A stretch of 64,000 nt of DNA from Clostridia bacterium (GTDB lineage Bacteria > Bacillota > Clostridia > Oscillospirales > CAG-272), in assembly GCA_017415805.1 (NCBI GenBank), contig JAFQEC010000018.1:1-64000 (forward strand). Reading direction: 5' to 3'. Made by a program: the position numbers and the translations under genes. The notes beneath the pieces are model-generated. The model had not been told where the DNA came from, made no database searches, and saw only the letters and a list, made by a program, of their open reading frames with translations. Below are positions 25,581 to 33,099 of the stretch, piece after piece (the stretch's first letter is position 1; each line of letters begins with the position of its first letter).

Positions 25581-26300
25581 TTATTCGGCTGTAAAGCGCA
25601 GACTGGCGGCGTACAGCGCCTCGTTATCGTCGCCCACGGTCACTGCCTGCCAGCGCGCGATCGACCCTTGGAAGGTCACGGTCTGCAGATCGCTGCAGGC
25701 GGCAAACGCACCCGCCGCCACACGCGTGAGGTTGGCATGCAGTACAAGACTGCTGCCGCTGCGCCCGGGCGGGCAGTAGAGCAGCACGCGCCCATCCTTG
25801 CTGTAAAGCGCACCGTCTGACTCGAGAAAGCTACCGTTGCTCGCGCTGATTTGCAGGTATGCAAGACGCGTGCAGCCCGCAAAGGATTCAGCCGACAGGA
25901 CCCTTACACTCGAGGGGATCTCGATCGCACCCACGATGCTGCCCGAAAAGGCATAGGGCAATATCTCGGTCACCGTATCTCCCGCAGGGCTTTGCGGCGG
26001 GATCAGAATACACGCCGCCGTGCAGCTCCCGACCCCCGCAACGGCGCAGGTGCCGTCTCCGTTGCTGCGATAACGCAGCCCCTCGCTGTATGTTTTGTCT
26101 ACCGTAGTGCCCCCACTCTCGCTCTCCGTCTTTGTCGGTCTCTGTGCTTGGGTTGGCGGCGAGCTCTCATTCTCGCTCGGGGCACTCTGCTCGGGTGCGC
26201 CGTCGGCGGCATCGACCCGTGTGCCGTTTCCCATGGCAACACAGCCGCAGATGATCACGCACAAAAGCGCAAGACAGCCTAGCATTTTCCACATCTTCAT
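25581..26300 (-). CDS. small secreted protein/lipoprotein with BspA-type leucine-rich repeats
   Basis: 239 residues. A hydrophobic leader ends IICGC (Cys20), an imperfect lipobox with Cys at -2. A Ser/Thr/Glu-rich linker (about 35-70) follows, then two or three LRR_5 repeats: ILPYAFSGSIVGAIEIPSSV, LSAESFAGCTRLAYLQIS and VAAGAFAACSDLQTVTF. It is a miniature relative of the large BspA-type lipoprotein at 4377-7643. Function is unknown, presumably cell-surface. A second in-frame ATG two codons on is an alternative start. Confidence 0.82.
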   Translation of the reverse strand: MKMWKMLGCLALLCVIICGCVAMGNGTRVDAADGAPEQSAPSENESSPPTQAQRPTKTESESGGTTVDKTYSEGLRYRSNGDGTCAVAGVGSCTAACILIPPQSPAGDTVTEILPYAFSGSIVGAIEIPSSVRVLSAESFAGCTRLAYLQISASNGSFLESDGALYSKDGRVLLYCPPGRSGSSLVLHANLTRVAAGAFAACSDLQTVTFQGSIARWQAVTVGDDNEALYAASLRFTAE

Positions 26301-26336
26301 TTTTTCTCCTCCTTGCCCCCGTTTGGGTGTGCCCCG

Positions 26337-26366
26337 ATATTACCACAGCCAAAGCCGCGCGGTCAA
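26337..26366 (-). promoter_or_regulatory. probable promoter for the small BspA-type lipoprotein
   Basis: Minus-strand TTGACC (26361-26366) and TAATAT (26337-26342) with 18-nt spacing ending in TGTGG. Confidence 0.65.
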
Positions 26367-26565
26367 GCCCTATTCGCTCGTCAAAATGCGACGGCGCGGC
26401 GGTAAAAAAAGAGGTCTTAGGCAGCATTTCGTCGCTTGAAGGGCGCAGCGTGCAGGAGAAGCCCGTTTTTTGCGACCGAAACTTTCGCCGCGCCGTCATA
26501 GGCGTCACCCATAATTTTTTACATTTTTAACACGGTTTTTTCGCGGCTTGACGTGCCCCCTCACC

Positions 26566-26595
26566 TTGACATCGCGTGCGCGATTATGCTATGAT
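26566..26595 (+). promoter_or_regulatory. sigma-A promoter for the SGNH-dusB-murI operon
   Basis: Consensus TTGACA (26566-26571), 18-nt spacer, TATGAT (26590-26595); the ATG is 38 nt further on. Confidence 0.8.
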
Positions 26596-26633
26596 AATAA
26601 GGGAATGACTTTCAAAAAAGCGAGGTTGCGATC

Positions 26634-27278
26634 ATGAAGCTTCTGTTCATCGGGAACAGCCATACCTATTACAACGCCATGCCCGATACCGTACATCGCC
26701 TCTTGGAGGCCACGGGGCAAAAGAGTCACGTTACGATGCTCAGCGCGGGCGGCAAAAGCCTTACCTACCACGCATCCGACCCTGCGGCTCTGTTCAATAT
26801 CCGCTGTGGAAAATACGATGCGGTCATCGCACAGGACCGCGCCTCGGGCTTTGATGCCGCCTCCTTCCGAGACGGCGCGAAGGCCCTGAAGGAGCTGGCC
26901 GACAAGGCGCTCTCGCGCTTCTTTCTCTATATGCCCTGGGCCGCGCGCGACAATCGCGCGGCGCAAGCACCCATGACCGAGGCCTATCACGGCTTTTGCC
27001 GCGCCAACGGCTGCTCGTTTGCACCCGCAGGCGAGGTCTTTTCACGGCTGCTGCTGACGCAATCCCCCGATCTGCTCTATCGCGAGGACGGCAATCACGC
27101 CACCCCCGTGGGTAGCTATGCGGCGGCGGTTTCGATCTTCTACGTCATCACAGGGCGCAAGCGCATCCTGCGCGTAGAGGAGATCGAGGACCCGGGTGTG
27201 CGGCAGGGCATCCCGGCCGAGCTTTGCCAACGCATCCACACCGAGGCGTGCCACATGGCGCGCCTGTATAACGGCTGA
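26634..27278 (+). CDS. SGNH/GDSL-like hydrolase
   Basis: 214 residues, no signal peptide. It opens with LLFIGNSHTYYNAMP, the SGNH block I with Ser (about residue 9) in GNSHT, and ends with REDGNHATPVGSYAAA, the block V Asp and His. An oxyanion Gly is likely in SAGGKSL; the block III Asn is less clear. Similar GNSHT-type proteins are uncharacterised esterases. The stop and the dusB start overlap (TGATG), so it is cotranscribed with tRNA and cell-wall genes. Substrate unknown. Confidence 0.82.
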   Translation: MKLLFIGNSHTYYNAMPDTVHRLLEATGQKSHVTMLSAGGKSLTYHASDPAALFNIRCGKYDAVIAQDRASGFDAASFRDGAKALKELADKALSRFFLYMPWAARDNRAAQAPMTEAYHGFCRANGCSFAPAGEVFSRLLLTQSPDLLYREDGNHATPVGSYAAAVSIFYVITGRKRILRVEEIEDPGVRQGIPAELCQRIHTEACHMARLYNG

Positions 27279-28294
27279 TGTCGGTCTCGTTTGGGGGCGT
27301 CACGCTGCGGCACGGGCTGATGCTGGCGCCCATGGCGGGTGCGACCGATCTTTCGTTTCGCGAGCTTTGCCGATTGCACGGGGCGGAATACACCGTCACC
27401 GAGATGATCTCGGCCAAGGCGCTGGTGCTGGAGCAGGGCTCGCGCCGCACCAAGGTGCATCGTACCGCACAGCTCGCCACCGTGACGCAGGTGGAAGCCC
27501 CCACCGCCATACAGATCTTCGGGCACGAGCCCACGGTCATGGCCGAGGCGGCGCGGCTGCTTGCCTCGGGCGAATACGCAGGTGCGGTCAGTACCGCGCT
27601 CCCCGTGGCCATTGACATCAATATGGGCTGCCCTGTTCCCAAGATCGTAAACAACGGTGAGGGAAGTGCGCTGATGAAGCAGCCCGATGTTGCCGTGGCG
27701 ATCGTGCGCGCCGTCAAGGCGGCCGTGAAGCTGCCCGTAACGGTCAAGCTGCGGGCCGGCTGGGACTCCGAACACCGCAACGCCCCCGAGCTTGCACAGC
27801 GCTTAGAGGATGCAGGCGCCGACCTTCTTTGCGTACACGGGCGCACGCGCCAGCAGTTTTACGAGCCGTCGAGCGACAACCGCATCATCCGTGCCGTTAA
27901 AACGGCAGTGTCGATCCCCGTTATCGGAAACGGCGATCTGTGCTGCGCGGCCGACGTCACGCGTATGATAGAAGAAACGGGGTGCGACGGTGTGATGATC
28001 GGGCGTGGCGCACTCGGAAACCCCTTTGTGTTCCGTGAGGTGTGCGCTGCATTGGAGCATCGCCCCTATACGCCGCCCACCATGCACGAGCGTATGGATA
28101 CCGCGCTGGCGCACGCGTGTGATATGATCGCGCGAAAGGGTGAGCGCATCGCGCTTGCCGAGGTGCGCAAGCATATGGCGTGGTACTGCCGCGGTGTGCG
28201 AGGTGCTGCCGCCGTGCGCAACGCGCTGATGCGCGCCGAATCGCTTGCGGCCATCCGCGAGGCCTTGCAGGGCCTTTTGGAGATCGATCTGTGA
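27278..28294 (+). CDS. dusB: tRNA-dihydrouridine synthase (DusB type)
   Basis: 338 residues, FMN-dependent TIM barrel. Seen: LMLAPMAGATDLSFRELC, IQIFGHEP, DINMGCPVPKIVNNGEGSALM with the catalytic Cys in GCP, VHGRTRQQFY, and the FMN phosphate region IGNGDLCCAADV / MIGRGALGNPF. The C-terminal helical RNA-binding domain (RKHMAWYCRGVRGAAAVR) is present. It reduces specific uridines in tRNA using NADPH. The start overlaps the upstream stop by 1 nt. Length is typical. Confidence 0.95.
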   Translation: MSVSFGGVTLRHGLMLAPMAGATDLSFRELCRLHGAEYTVTEMISAKALVLEQGSRRTKVHRTAQLATVTQVEAPTAIQIFGHEPTVMAEAARLLASGEYAGAVSTALPVAIDINMGCPVPKIVNNGEGSALMKQPDVAVAIVRAVKAAVKLPVTVKLRAGWDSEHRNAPELAQRLEDAGADLLCVHGRTRQQFYEPSSDNRIIRAVKTAVSIPVIGNGDLCCAADVTRMIEETGCDGVMIGRGALGNPFVFREVCAALEHRPYTPPTMHERMDTALAHACDMIARKGERIALAEVRKHMAWYCRGVRGAAAVRNALMRAESLAAIREALQGLLEIDL

Positions 28295-28334
28295 GAGCAA
28301 CGTCTCATCGGATGAAGGAATCGAGGTAAACGGT

Positions 28335-28913
28335 ATGAAAAAACGCATACTTTGTCTGTTGCTTGCACTCGTTTTGTGCGCAAGTCTGTTTGCTTGCAAG
28401 AAGCAAGAACCGACCGATCCGCCCATCGGCGCCACTCCCGGAAGTCCGGATCAGATCCCCGAGAGCGAGCTCGACCCCGAGCGTTATCTTGCCGAGCACG
28501 GCTACCCTCAAGGCTTCGCCCTGACCTTTTCCTATGGGCGTGAGGGTGAGCGCGGCAAGGGCTTTGAAACCGCCGCAAGCAGGGTGTACGACGGCATCCT
28601 GAGCTACCCCCACGATTATTCGGCACTTTTGGAGACGCTCCACAACGAAATGCTGACCGCCAAGGTCTACGAGATCCATGCACTGCATGCCGACATGACG
28701 GGCTTCGCCCTCTCGGGCGGCACGCTCACCGCACCCCTTGACAATATCACCTATGCGATCACCTTCACCACAAGCGAGGGCACGTACGCCATCCTGACCG
28801 ATACGCTGGCGCTGGAGACCTATTCCGAAAACCCCCATATTTCCAGCCTGAACGTGCTGATTACCAGCTTTCGCTCGCTGACCGAGCAGCATCTGGCTGC
28901 TGCTACCGCGTGA
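28335..28913 (+). CDS. small lipoprotein of unknown function
   Basis: 192 residues. The signal peptide MKKRILCLLLALVLCASLFAC has lipobox LFAC (Cys21), so it should be lipid-anchored outside the cell. A Pro-rich linker precedes a mixed alpha/beta domain with no recognised motif (ITYAITFTTSEGTYAILTDTLA suggests a beta-sheet core). GAGGTAAACGGT precedes ATG 28335. Its stop overlaps the murI GTG start (GTGA). It lies between dusB and murI in one operon; function unknown. Confidence 0.8.
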   Translation: MKKRILCLLLALVLCASLFACKKQEPTDPPIGATPGSPDQIPESELDPERYLAEHGYPQGFALTFSYGREGERGKGFETAASRVYDGILSYPHDYSALLETLHNEMLTAKVYEIHALHADMTGFALSGGTLTAPLDNITYAITFTTSEGTYAILTDTLALETYSENPHISSLNVLITSFRSLTEQHLAAATA

Positions 28914-29689
28914 AGACACTCACCGCCCCCATTGCCGTATTCGACTCGGGCGCAGGGGGCATTGGTGTTCTGCAAGAGGTACAACGCATGCTTCCCCATG
29001 AAAATCTGTTTTACTTCGGTGACTCCGCCATGGCCCCTTACGGCGAGCGGAGCACCCCCGAGGTGCGCGAGCTTGTCCTTCGACATGCCGCGCACCTTTT
29101 GCGTTTTTCCAAGGCGCTGGTGCTGGCGTGCAACACCGCGACCGCCATCGCGGCAGAGCCCTTGCGCGCACGCTATCCCCAAATCCCCATCATCGGCATG
29201 GAGCCCGCCCTGCGCCCCGCGGTGCACGTGTGCACGCATCCGCACGTGTTGGTGCTCGCCACCGCGGCCACACTGCGAGAGAAAAAATTTGCGAGCCTGC
29301 TACAGGACTGTGCGAAAAACGCCACCGTCACGGCACTTGCCGCCCCGGGGATCGTGCGTTTGGTCGAGGCAAACGCCGCAGACAGCCCCGAAATGGACGC
29401 CTATCTCGCCGCGCTTCTCGCACCGCTGACGCAGCCGCCCGATGCGGTGGTGCTGGGATGCACGCACTTTCCCTTCGCACTCCCCGCCTTTCGCCGCGTG
29501 CTGGGTGCACGTGTGCCCGTGTTTGACGGTGCGCACGGCACGGCGCGCCAGACCGCGCGCCGCCTCTCGGCCACGGGGCTTTGCAATCCGCAAGGTGCGC
29601 GCGGTGCGGTGCTCCTCGCGTCCAGTCACGCGGCGGCCTTGCCGCTTTACCGACGGCTGCTTGCGCAAAAATCCCCCGATACGGTATGA
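28910..29689 (+). CDS. murI: glutamate racemase
   Basis: 259 residues. Asp/Glu racemase signatures: VFDSGAGGIGVLQEV (about 9-23), the first catalytic Cys in LACNTATA (about 72-79), and the second in VLGCTHFPF (about 180-188) followed by the His. It makes D-glutamate for peptidoglycan. GTG start overlapping the lipoprotein stop by 4 nt. The last codons and the stop lie inside the bidirectional terminator hairpin. Confidence 0.95.
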   Translation: MKTLTAPIAVFDSGAGGIGVLQEVQRMLPHENLFYFGDSAMAPYGERSTPEVRELVLRHAAHLLRFSKALVLACNTATAIAAEPLRARYPQIPIIGMEPALRPAVHVCTHPHVLVLATAATLREKKFASLLQDCAKNATVTALAAPGIVRLVEANAADSPEMDAYLAALLAPLTQPPDAVVLGCTHFPFALPAFRRVLGARVPVFDGAHGTARQTARRLSATGLCNPQGARGAVLLASSHAAALPLYRRLLAQKSPDTV

Positions 29690-29717
29690 AAACCGCATCG
29701 GGGGATTTGTTATTTTT
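29669..29717. terminator. bidirectional terminator overlapping the 3' end of murI
   Basis: The 12-bp stem (AAATCCCCCGAT and complement) begins within the murI coding sequence, its loop holds the TGA stop (29687-29689), and T-rich sequence follows. The radical SAM gene ends at 29710 on the opposite strand and can use the same structure. Confidence 0.85.
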
Positions 29718-30561
29718 GTCGGTAGGCGTGAGCCTGTATGTAGCCGCAACGGCGGCAGAGCGATTCCACGGCGCGGTGCGCTCCAAAGCCCTCGTATAGC
29801 GCGCGGGCGCGCGGTGAGGAGAGGATCGCGTCCAGCTCGCTCTCGTGTAAATTGCCAAGCGCCAGTCGCCCCTCGGCATCCAGACAGCAGGGCACGACCG
29901 TGCCGTCTGCCAGCACGCCGATCTGATCGCGCAGCGCATAGCAAAAGCAAGGCGCGTCGGGCGGCAGCGCGGACGCATCGGGATGGGGCCACGCAAAACG
30001 CGTACCCCACTCCAAAAACAGACGCTCTGCCATGCGGTAGCCGCTGCGGATCTCACCCCATTCGCCGTCAAATTCCGCATGCAAGCGCGCCAGGATCGGC
30101 GCGTTCTCGCGCTCGTATGCCGTGCCGCCTACATTCCACAGCCGCAGCACCGTGATAATACCGCGTGCGGCCGCGCGGCGCGCGAAGTCGATGCAATGAT
30201 CAAAATAGTGCGGATCGGCAAAGGCCGCGTTGGCGGCAGGAGCGTGCAAGGAAATGCTGATCTTGTGAAAGGGCGCACCCAGCAGTCCTTCCCCAACCGC
30301 CCCCAGCCGTGTGCCGTTGGTGGTCAGCATGGGGCGAAAGCCCTTCTCGCGCGCACGCCGTGCAAAATCTGCAAGCAGGGGATGCGTGGTCGGCTCTCCC
30401 ATCAAATGAAAGTAAAGGTAGCGCACGCGGCCCGTCAAGCGGTCGGTAAGACGCTCAAATTCGTCCTCGCTCATGCGCCGCGGCGCGCGCGCCGTTCCCG
30501 CACAAAAATCACACGCAAGATTACACGTGTTCGTGATCTCCAAAAAGGCCTTGTCCAGCAT
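29710..30561 (-). CDS. radical SAM/SPASM-like protein
   Basis: 283 residues. CxxxCxxC cluster motif in EITNTCNLACDFCAG (about 9-23) followed by HLMGEPTTHP and LTTNGT, all radical SAM hallmarks. The C-terminal part carries a SPASM-like Cys set: CFCYALRDQIGVLADGTVVPCCLDAEG and CRRCGY. SPASM proteins modify peptides or activate enzymes through auxiliary Fe-S clusters; no precursor peptide is seen nearby, so the substrate is unknown. Start ATG 30561 has AAGGGGG 8 nt upstream; the longer frame to 30660 lacks an RBS. Confidence 0.88.
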   Translation of the reverse strand: MLDKAFLEITNTCNLACDFCAGTARAPRRMSEDEFERLTDRLTGRVRYLYFHLMGEPTTHPLLADFARRAREKGFRPMLTTNGTRLGAVGEGLLGAPFHKISISLHAPAANAAFADPHYFDHCIDFARRAAARGIITVLRLWNVGGTAYERENAPILARLHAEFDGEWGEIRSGYRMAERLFLEWGTRFAWPHPDASALPPDAPCFCYALRDQIGVLADGTVVPCCLDAEGRLALGNLHESELDAILSSPRARALYEGFGAHRAVESLCRRCGYIQAHAYRQK

Positions 30562-30710
30562 GCTCTGCCCCCTTACTCTTGATACGATCATTGTAGCACA
30601 CCCGCCACGCACCGTCAAGGCGGATGGATGAAAACGCCCCTTATACCCGAAATTTTTCAACCTCGCGCATTGTCTTGCCGATACTGTGGCGGCGTTCGGT
30701 TTCCTTCTGT

Positions 30711-30749
30711 AAAAACGCGCACCGCGGCAATACCGCGGTGCGCGTTTTT
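30711..30749. terminator. bidirectional hairpin, left copy of a repeated element
   Basis: A 17-bp stem (AAAAACGCGCACCGCGG and complement) with a CAATA loop and T5 tail. The 32 nt at 30712-30743 are identical to 31346-31377. The stop of the minus-strand gene (30748-30750) is in the T run. Confidence 0.9.
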
Positions 30750-31041
30750 ATTTCACCTCTCTGCTTTTTGCAATCCGTTTTGCCCTTTGTCTAATCCTTC
30801 CCCGTCGAACAAAAAATTTAATCACAAAAACGATTCCATCAAAAAGTAGCCACACCGGCAAACGAAAAAGATCTATTAAGAAATAACCATTTTTCGCGAA
30901 AAGCACATCCGTCGCCACCACAATTCGCTTAAACTGCCCACAATGGTCACAAAATTCCACTCCCCATGTCAACTCTACCTGATATTTTGAATAATCCGTG
31001 TTGTGTATTTCGTTCCAACAATCCAAGCAAAACTCCGACAC
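30748..31041 (-). CDS. hypothetical zinc-ribbon-like protein with a C-terminal membrane segment
   Basis: 97 residues. CLDCWNEIH near the N-terminus and CDHCGQF (about 31-37) form a possible four-Cys zinc site; GYFLIDLFRLPVWLLFDGIVFVIKFFV (about 52-78) is a likely membrane segment followed by a very basic tail. It starts at GTG 31041 with GGGGGGTGA upstream. Divergent from an XRE regulator across a shared control region; A/T-rich codon use differs from its neighbours and suggests transfer. Function unknown. Confidence 0.65.
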   Translation of the reverse strand: MSEFCLDCWNEIHNTDYSKYQVELTWGVEFCDHCGQFKRIVVATDVLFAKNGYFLIDLFRLPVWLLFDGIVFVIKFFVRRGRIRQRAKRIAKSREVK

Positions 31042-31065
31042 CTACTCACCCCCCATTTCATTTTA

Positions 31066-31103
31066 GGTCAATTTAACCCTGATCTCAATAGGGAAATTTG
31101 ACA
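31066..31103. promoter_or_regulatory. imperfect inverted repeat between divergent genes (putative XRE operator)
   Basis: GGTCAATTTAACCCT (31066-31080) and AGGGAAATTTGACA (31090-31103) are near complements separated by 9 nt, between the GTG at 31041 and the ATG at 31126. Confidence 0.5.
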
Positions 31104-31125
31104 TAATTATATTTGGGTGATGAAA

Positions 31126-31344
31126 ATGAACAGATTGAAACAGCTTCGCAAAGCGAAGGGATACACACAAATTACCATTCAAATGCTGACAGGCATCGAC
31201 CAGAGCGATTATTCGAAAATCGAGAGTGGAAAGCGTTATTTCACCTTTGAGCAATGCCGAAAGCTTGCCTTGGCACTGGATACGAGCATGGATTATCTAG
31301 CAGAGATTACGGATGAAAAAGCCCCCTATCCACGCAAAAAATAA
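31126..31344 (+). CDS. XRE-family helix-turn-helix regulator
   Basis: 72 residues almost entirely made of one HTH_3 domain: LKQLRKAKGYTQITIQMLTGIDQSDYSKIESGKRYFTFEQCRKLALAL, with the usual recognition helix and SGKR turn. It likely represses itself and the divergent gene. ATG 31126 is preferred (GGGTGA upstream); ATG 31120 and GTG 31117 are in-frame alternatives. AT-rich like its partner. The stop is directly followed by the right copy of the repeated hairpin. Confidence 0.82.
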   Translation: MNRLKQLRKAKGYTQITIQMLTGIDQSDYSKIESGKRYFTFEQCRKLALALDTSMDYLAEITDEKAPYPRKK

Positions 31345-31345
31345 C

Positions 31346-31386
31346 AAAACGCGCACCGCGGCAATACCGCGGTGCGCTTGCTTTTT
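31346..31386. terminator. bidirectional hairpin, right copy of the repeated element
   Basis: Same stem-loop core as at 30711-30749, followed by TTGCTTTTT on the plus strand. It lies between the XRE stop and the stop of the minus-strand MBL gene. Confidence 0.88.
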
Positions 31387-31399
31387 ATGTATATTTTCT

Positions 31400-32503
31400 T
31401 TATTTCCACGCATCGGGACAGGCTCGGCTTTGCTTGAACCAATCCCATTCCTTTAACACCTTGTCCTCGCCCGAGCAGACGACGCTCACGCCGCTTTTGT
31501 CGGTCAGGATCACGATGTTTCCGTTCATTGAGGTAAAGGTTCCCTTGTCGTAATCCAGACACAGCGTGGTAACGTATACGCGGTCGGTATAGGGTGCCAC
31601 GCGATCCACAAACGCCTGCGTGGGAAAGGTGTTGGCATTGTTGCTCGTATACTCGGTTGCGCCCGCGCAGCAGCACACGCACACGATCTCGGGCTTGATC
31701 ACCGAGAGCAGCTCCTCTGAGGACGAGGTTTTGGAGCCGTGGTGCCCTGCCTTGTAGACCGTGACCTCGGGCAGATCGTTGCGCGCCACAAGCTCGGCCT
31801 CGCCGTCCTCCTCAAGGTCGCCCGTAAAGAGATAACTGTCATCTCCGTAGGTAAAGAGGGTGCAGACCGAATAATTGTTCTCGTGCGCGCTCTTTTCGTG
31901 ATAGTACTTATTATCCAGTACCGTCATCGAAATGCCGCTGCCAAGATCAAACACGTCCTTTTCTTGGTCAATACATTCCTTGGCGGTATAATGCTCGGTT
32001 TTGCCGTCGTCGATCTCGGCCTGGCGCTCCAGCAGATAGCGTCCGTACATATTGGAGCTGCCCTTGTTCTCTTGATTGGTTTCGGCAAAGTCAATGATCG
32101 TGCCAACCTCATACAGGTCAAAAATACTGCCGTCGGTGACCGAAAAGCCCGCATAGTGATCCTGATGCGCGTGCGTAACGATCACGTATTCGAGCGTGCC
32201 GTCGGTCACGTACTGATCAATGTAGGCCTTGATGGTGGCCACGCTTGCAGGGCGCGAGCCCGCGTCGATGAGAATATCGTTCTCACCCGCTTTGATGTAG
32301 GTGCAATCGCCCGTGTACTTGTTGCCAAGCTCCAGGAAATGGATCTGTAGCTCACCCGACACCACGGTGCGCGGCGGCTCGTCGCTGTGATAGGTCAGCG
32401 CGTCGTAGGTGATCGCGCCCAAAACACCCACCGCGCAGCCTGCGATCAGGCACGCGATGGCAAGAAAAACCGTCAAGCCACGCGAAAATTTCTTTTTACT
32501 CAT
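31400..32503 (-). CDS. membrane-anchored metallo-beta-lactamase-fold hydrolase (ComEC C-terminal type)
   Basis: 367 residues. One N-terminal membrane anchor (LTVFLAIACLIAGCAVGVLGAI) places the catalytic domain outside. Metal motifs: THAHQDHYAGF (HxHxDH), FTGDLEEDGE and GHHGSKTSSS, as in the ComEC/Rec2 hydrolase domain that degrades a DNA strand or acts on phosphodiesters. The ComEC channel domain is absent. ATG 32503 overlaps the upstream stop (ATGAGTAA) with GAGGAGG 9 nt upstream; the earlier ATG directly abuts the RBS. Translationally coupled to the Ig-like membrane protein. Confidence 0.87.
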   Translation of the reverse strand: MSKKKFSRGLTVFLAIACLIAGCAVGVLGAITYDALTYHSDEPPRTVVSGELQIHFLELGNKYTGDCTYIKAGENDILIDAGSRPASVATIKAYIDQYVTDGTLEYVIVTHAHQDHYAGFSVTDGSIFDLYEVGTIIDFAETNQENKGSSNMYGRYLLERQAEIDDGKTEHYTAKECIDQEKDVFDLGSGISMTVLDNKYYHEKSAHENNYSVCTLFTYGDDSYLFTGDLEEDGEAELVARNDLPEVTVYKAGHHGSKTSSSEELLSVIKPEIVCVCCCAGATEYTSNNANTFPTQAFVDRVAPYTDRVYVTTLCLDYDKGTFTSMNGNIVILTDKSGVSVVCSGEDKVLKEWDWFKQSRACPDAWK

Positions 32504-32984
32504 AGATGCCATCCTCCTCGGTCGCGATCACCGTAAAGGTGCGAATGCGGCGGATCTGTCCGTTTGGCGCATTCTCGCCGAATTTGATGCAATCTACGGT
32601 GTAAACGATGGTATACGTCCCCTCCTTGTCGGTGGGTATCACGTACTTGCCCTCGGCATTCTTTTGCAGAGCCGTCTCGACCGACAGCTTGCCCGAGACG
32701 TCACGCCCGAAGCAATAGGCCTCCACGCCCTCCTCGGCGTACACGTATTCCTCACCCAGTGCCACGGTGTAGTGGCTCTCGCCCACCAGCACAAAGCGGT
32801 CGTTGCGCGAGAGCAAGAGCACCGCGCACGCGCCAACGGCAATGCCGACCGCCGCACACAGCACCGCGATCACCTTTGTGGCGGTGTGCAGACGCTTCCA
32901 TTTCCCCTTTGCCTTGCGCTTCGCCTGCCTCTCGGCCTTATCTGCCAGCGCTTCTTCCGGGCTCTTTTGCTTTTTCGTTGCCAT
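32496..32984 (-). CDS. membrane-anchored Ig-like domain protein
   Basis: 162 residues: a Lys/Arg/Glu-rich N-terminal cytosolic helix (1-32), a membrane segment (VIAVLCAAVGIAVGACAVLLL, about 38-58), then an extracellular beta-domain resembling bacterial Ig-like DUF5011 repeats (YTVALGEEYVYAEEGVEAYCFGRDVSG and GTYTIVYTVDC). Two Cys could form a disulfide. First gene of a two-gene operon with the MBL-fold hydrolase; probably a surface partner or scaffold. Function inferred only from context. Confidence 0.75.
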   Translation of the reverse strand: MATKKQKSPEEALADKAERQAKRKAKGKWKRLHTATKVIAVLCAAVGIAVGACAVLLLSRNDRFVLVGESHYTVALGEEYVYAEEGVEAYCFGRDVSGKLSVETALQKNAEGKYVIPTDKEGTYTIVYTVDCIKFGENAPNGQIRRIRTFTVIATEEDGIYE

Positions 32985-33029
32985 ATCTGCTCCTTTCCGA
33001 TTTTTCCTTTACAGGGAGATCATGCTACT

Positions 33030-33059
33030 ATTATAGCGGATTTTCCATACCGTTGTCAA
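33030..33059 (-). promoter_or_regulatory. sigma-A promoter for the Ig-like/MBL operon
   Basis: Minus-strand consensus TTGACA (33054-33059) and perfect TATAAT (33030-33035), 18-nt spacing. Confidence 0.9.
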
Positions 33060-33061
33060 GG

Positions 33062-33094
33062 TAAAAAATGGGGCCTGCGTTTTTTTGCAGGCCC
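33062..33094 (-). terminator. terminator of the plsC-DUF308 operon
   Basis: 8-bp stem GGGCCTGC with complement, A-rich loop, followed on the minus strand by CATTTTTTAC. It lies just past the stop at 33100 and overlaps the -35 region of the next operon's promoter. Confidence 0.85.
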
Positions 33095-33099
33095 TCGGG

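Larger units (their letters stand above)
26301..26633. other. 333-bp intergenic region with two divergent promoters, otherwise featureless
   Basis: It holds the leftward promoter of the lipoprotein gene (26337-26366) and the rightward promoter of the SGNH-dusB operon (26566-26595). The central part (about 26380-26550) shows no convincing coding frame, RNA structure or repeat. Confidence 0.6.
30712..31377. repeat. 32-nt direct repeat pair (30712-30743 and 31346-31377) bracketing an AT-rich islet
   Basis: Both copies contain the same self-complementary core CGCACCGCGG-CAATA-CCGCGGTGCG plus 5' AAAACG. The 602 nt between are visibly AT-richer than the flanks and contain a divergent gene pair. 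Confidence 0.85.

Noticed and set aside
31098-31103. TTGACA as a -35 for the XRE gene
   Set aside because: A -10 at 17 nt would fall past the start codon; the bases are better explained as part of the inverted repeat.
30712-31377. Two identical repeats as a minimal CRISPR array
   Set aside because: Only two copies, 602 nt apart, each a terminator hairpin, and the spacer contains real genes; no cas genes.
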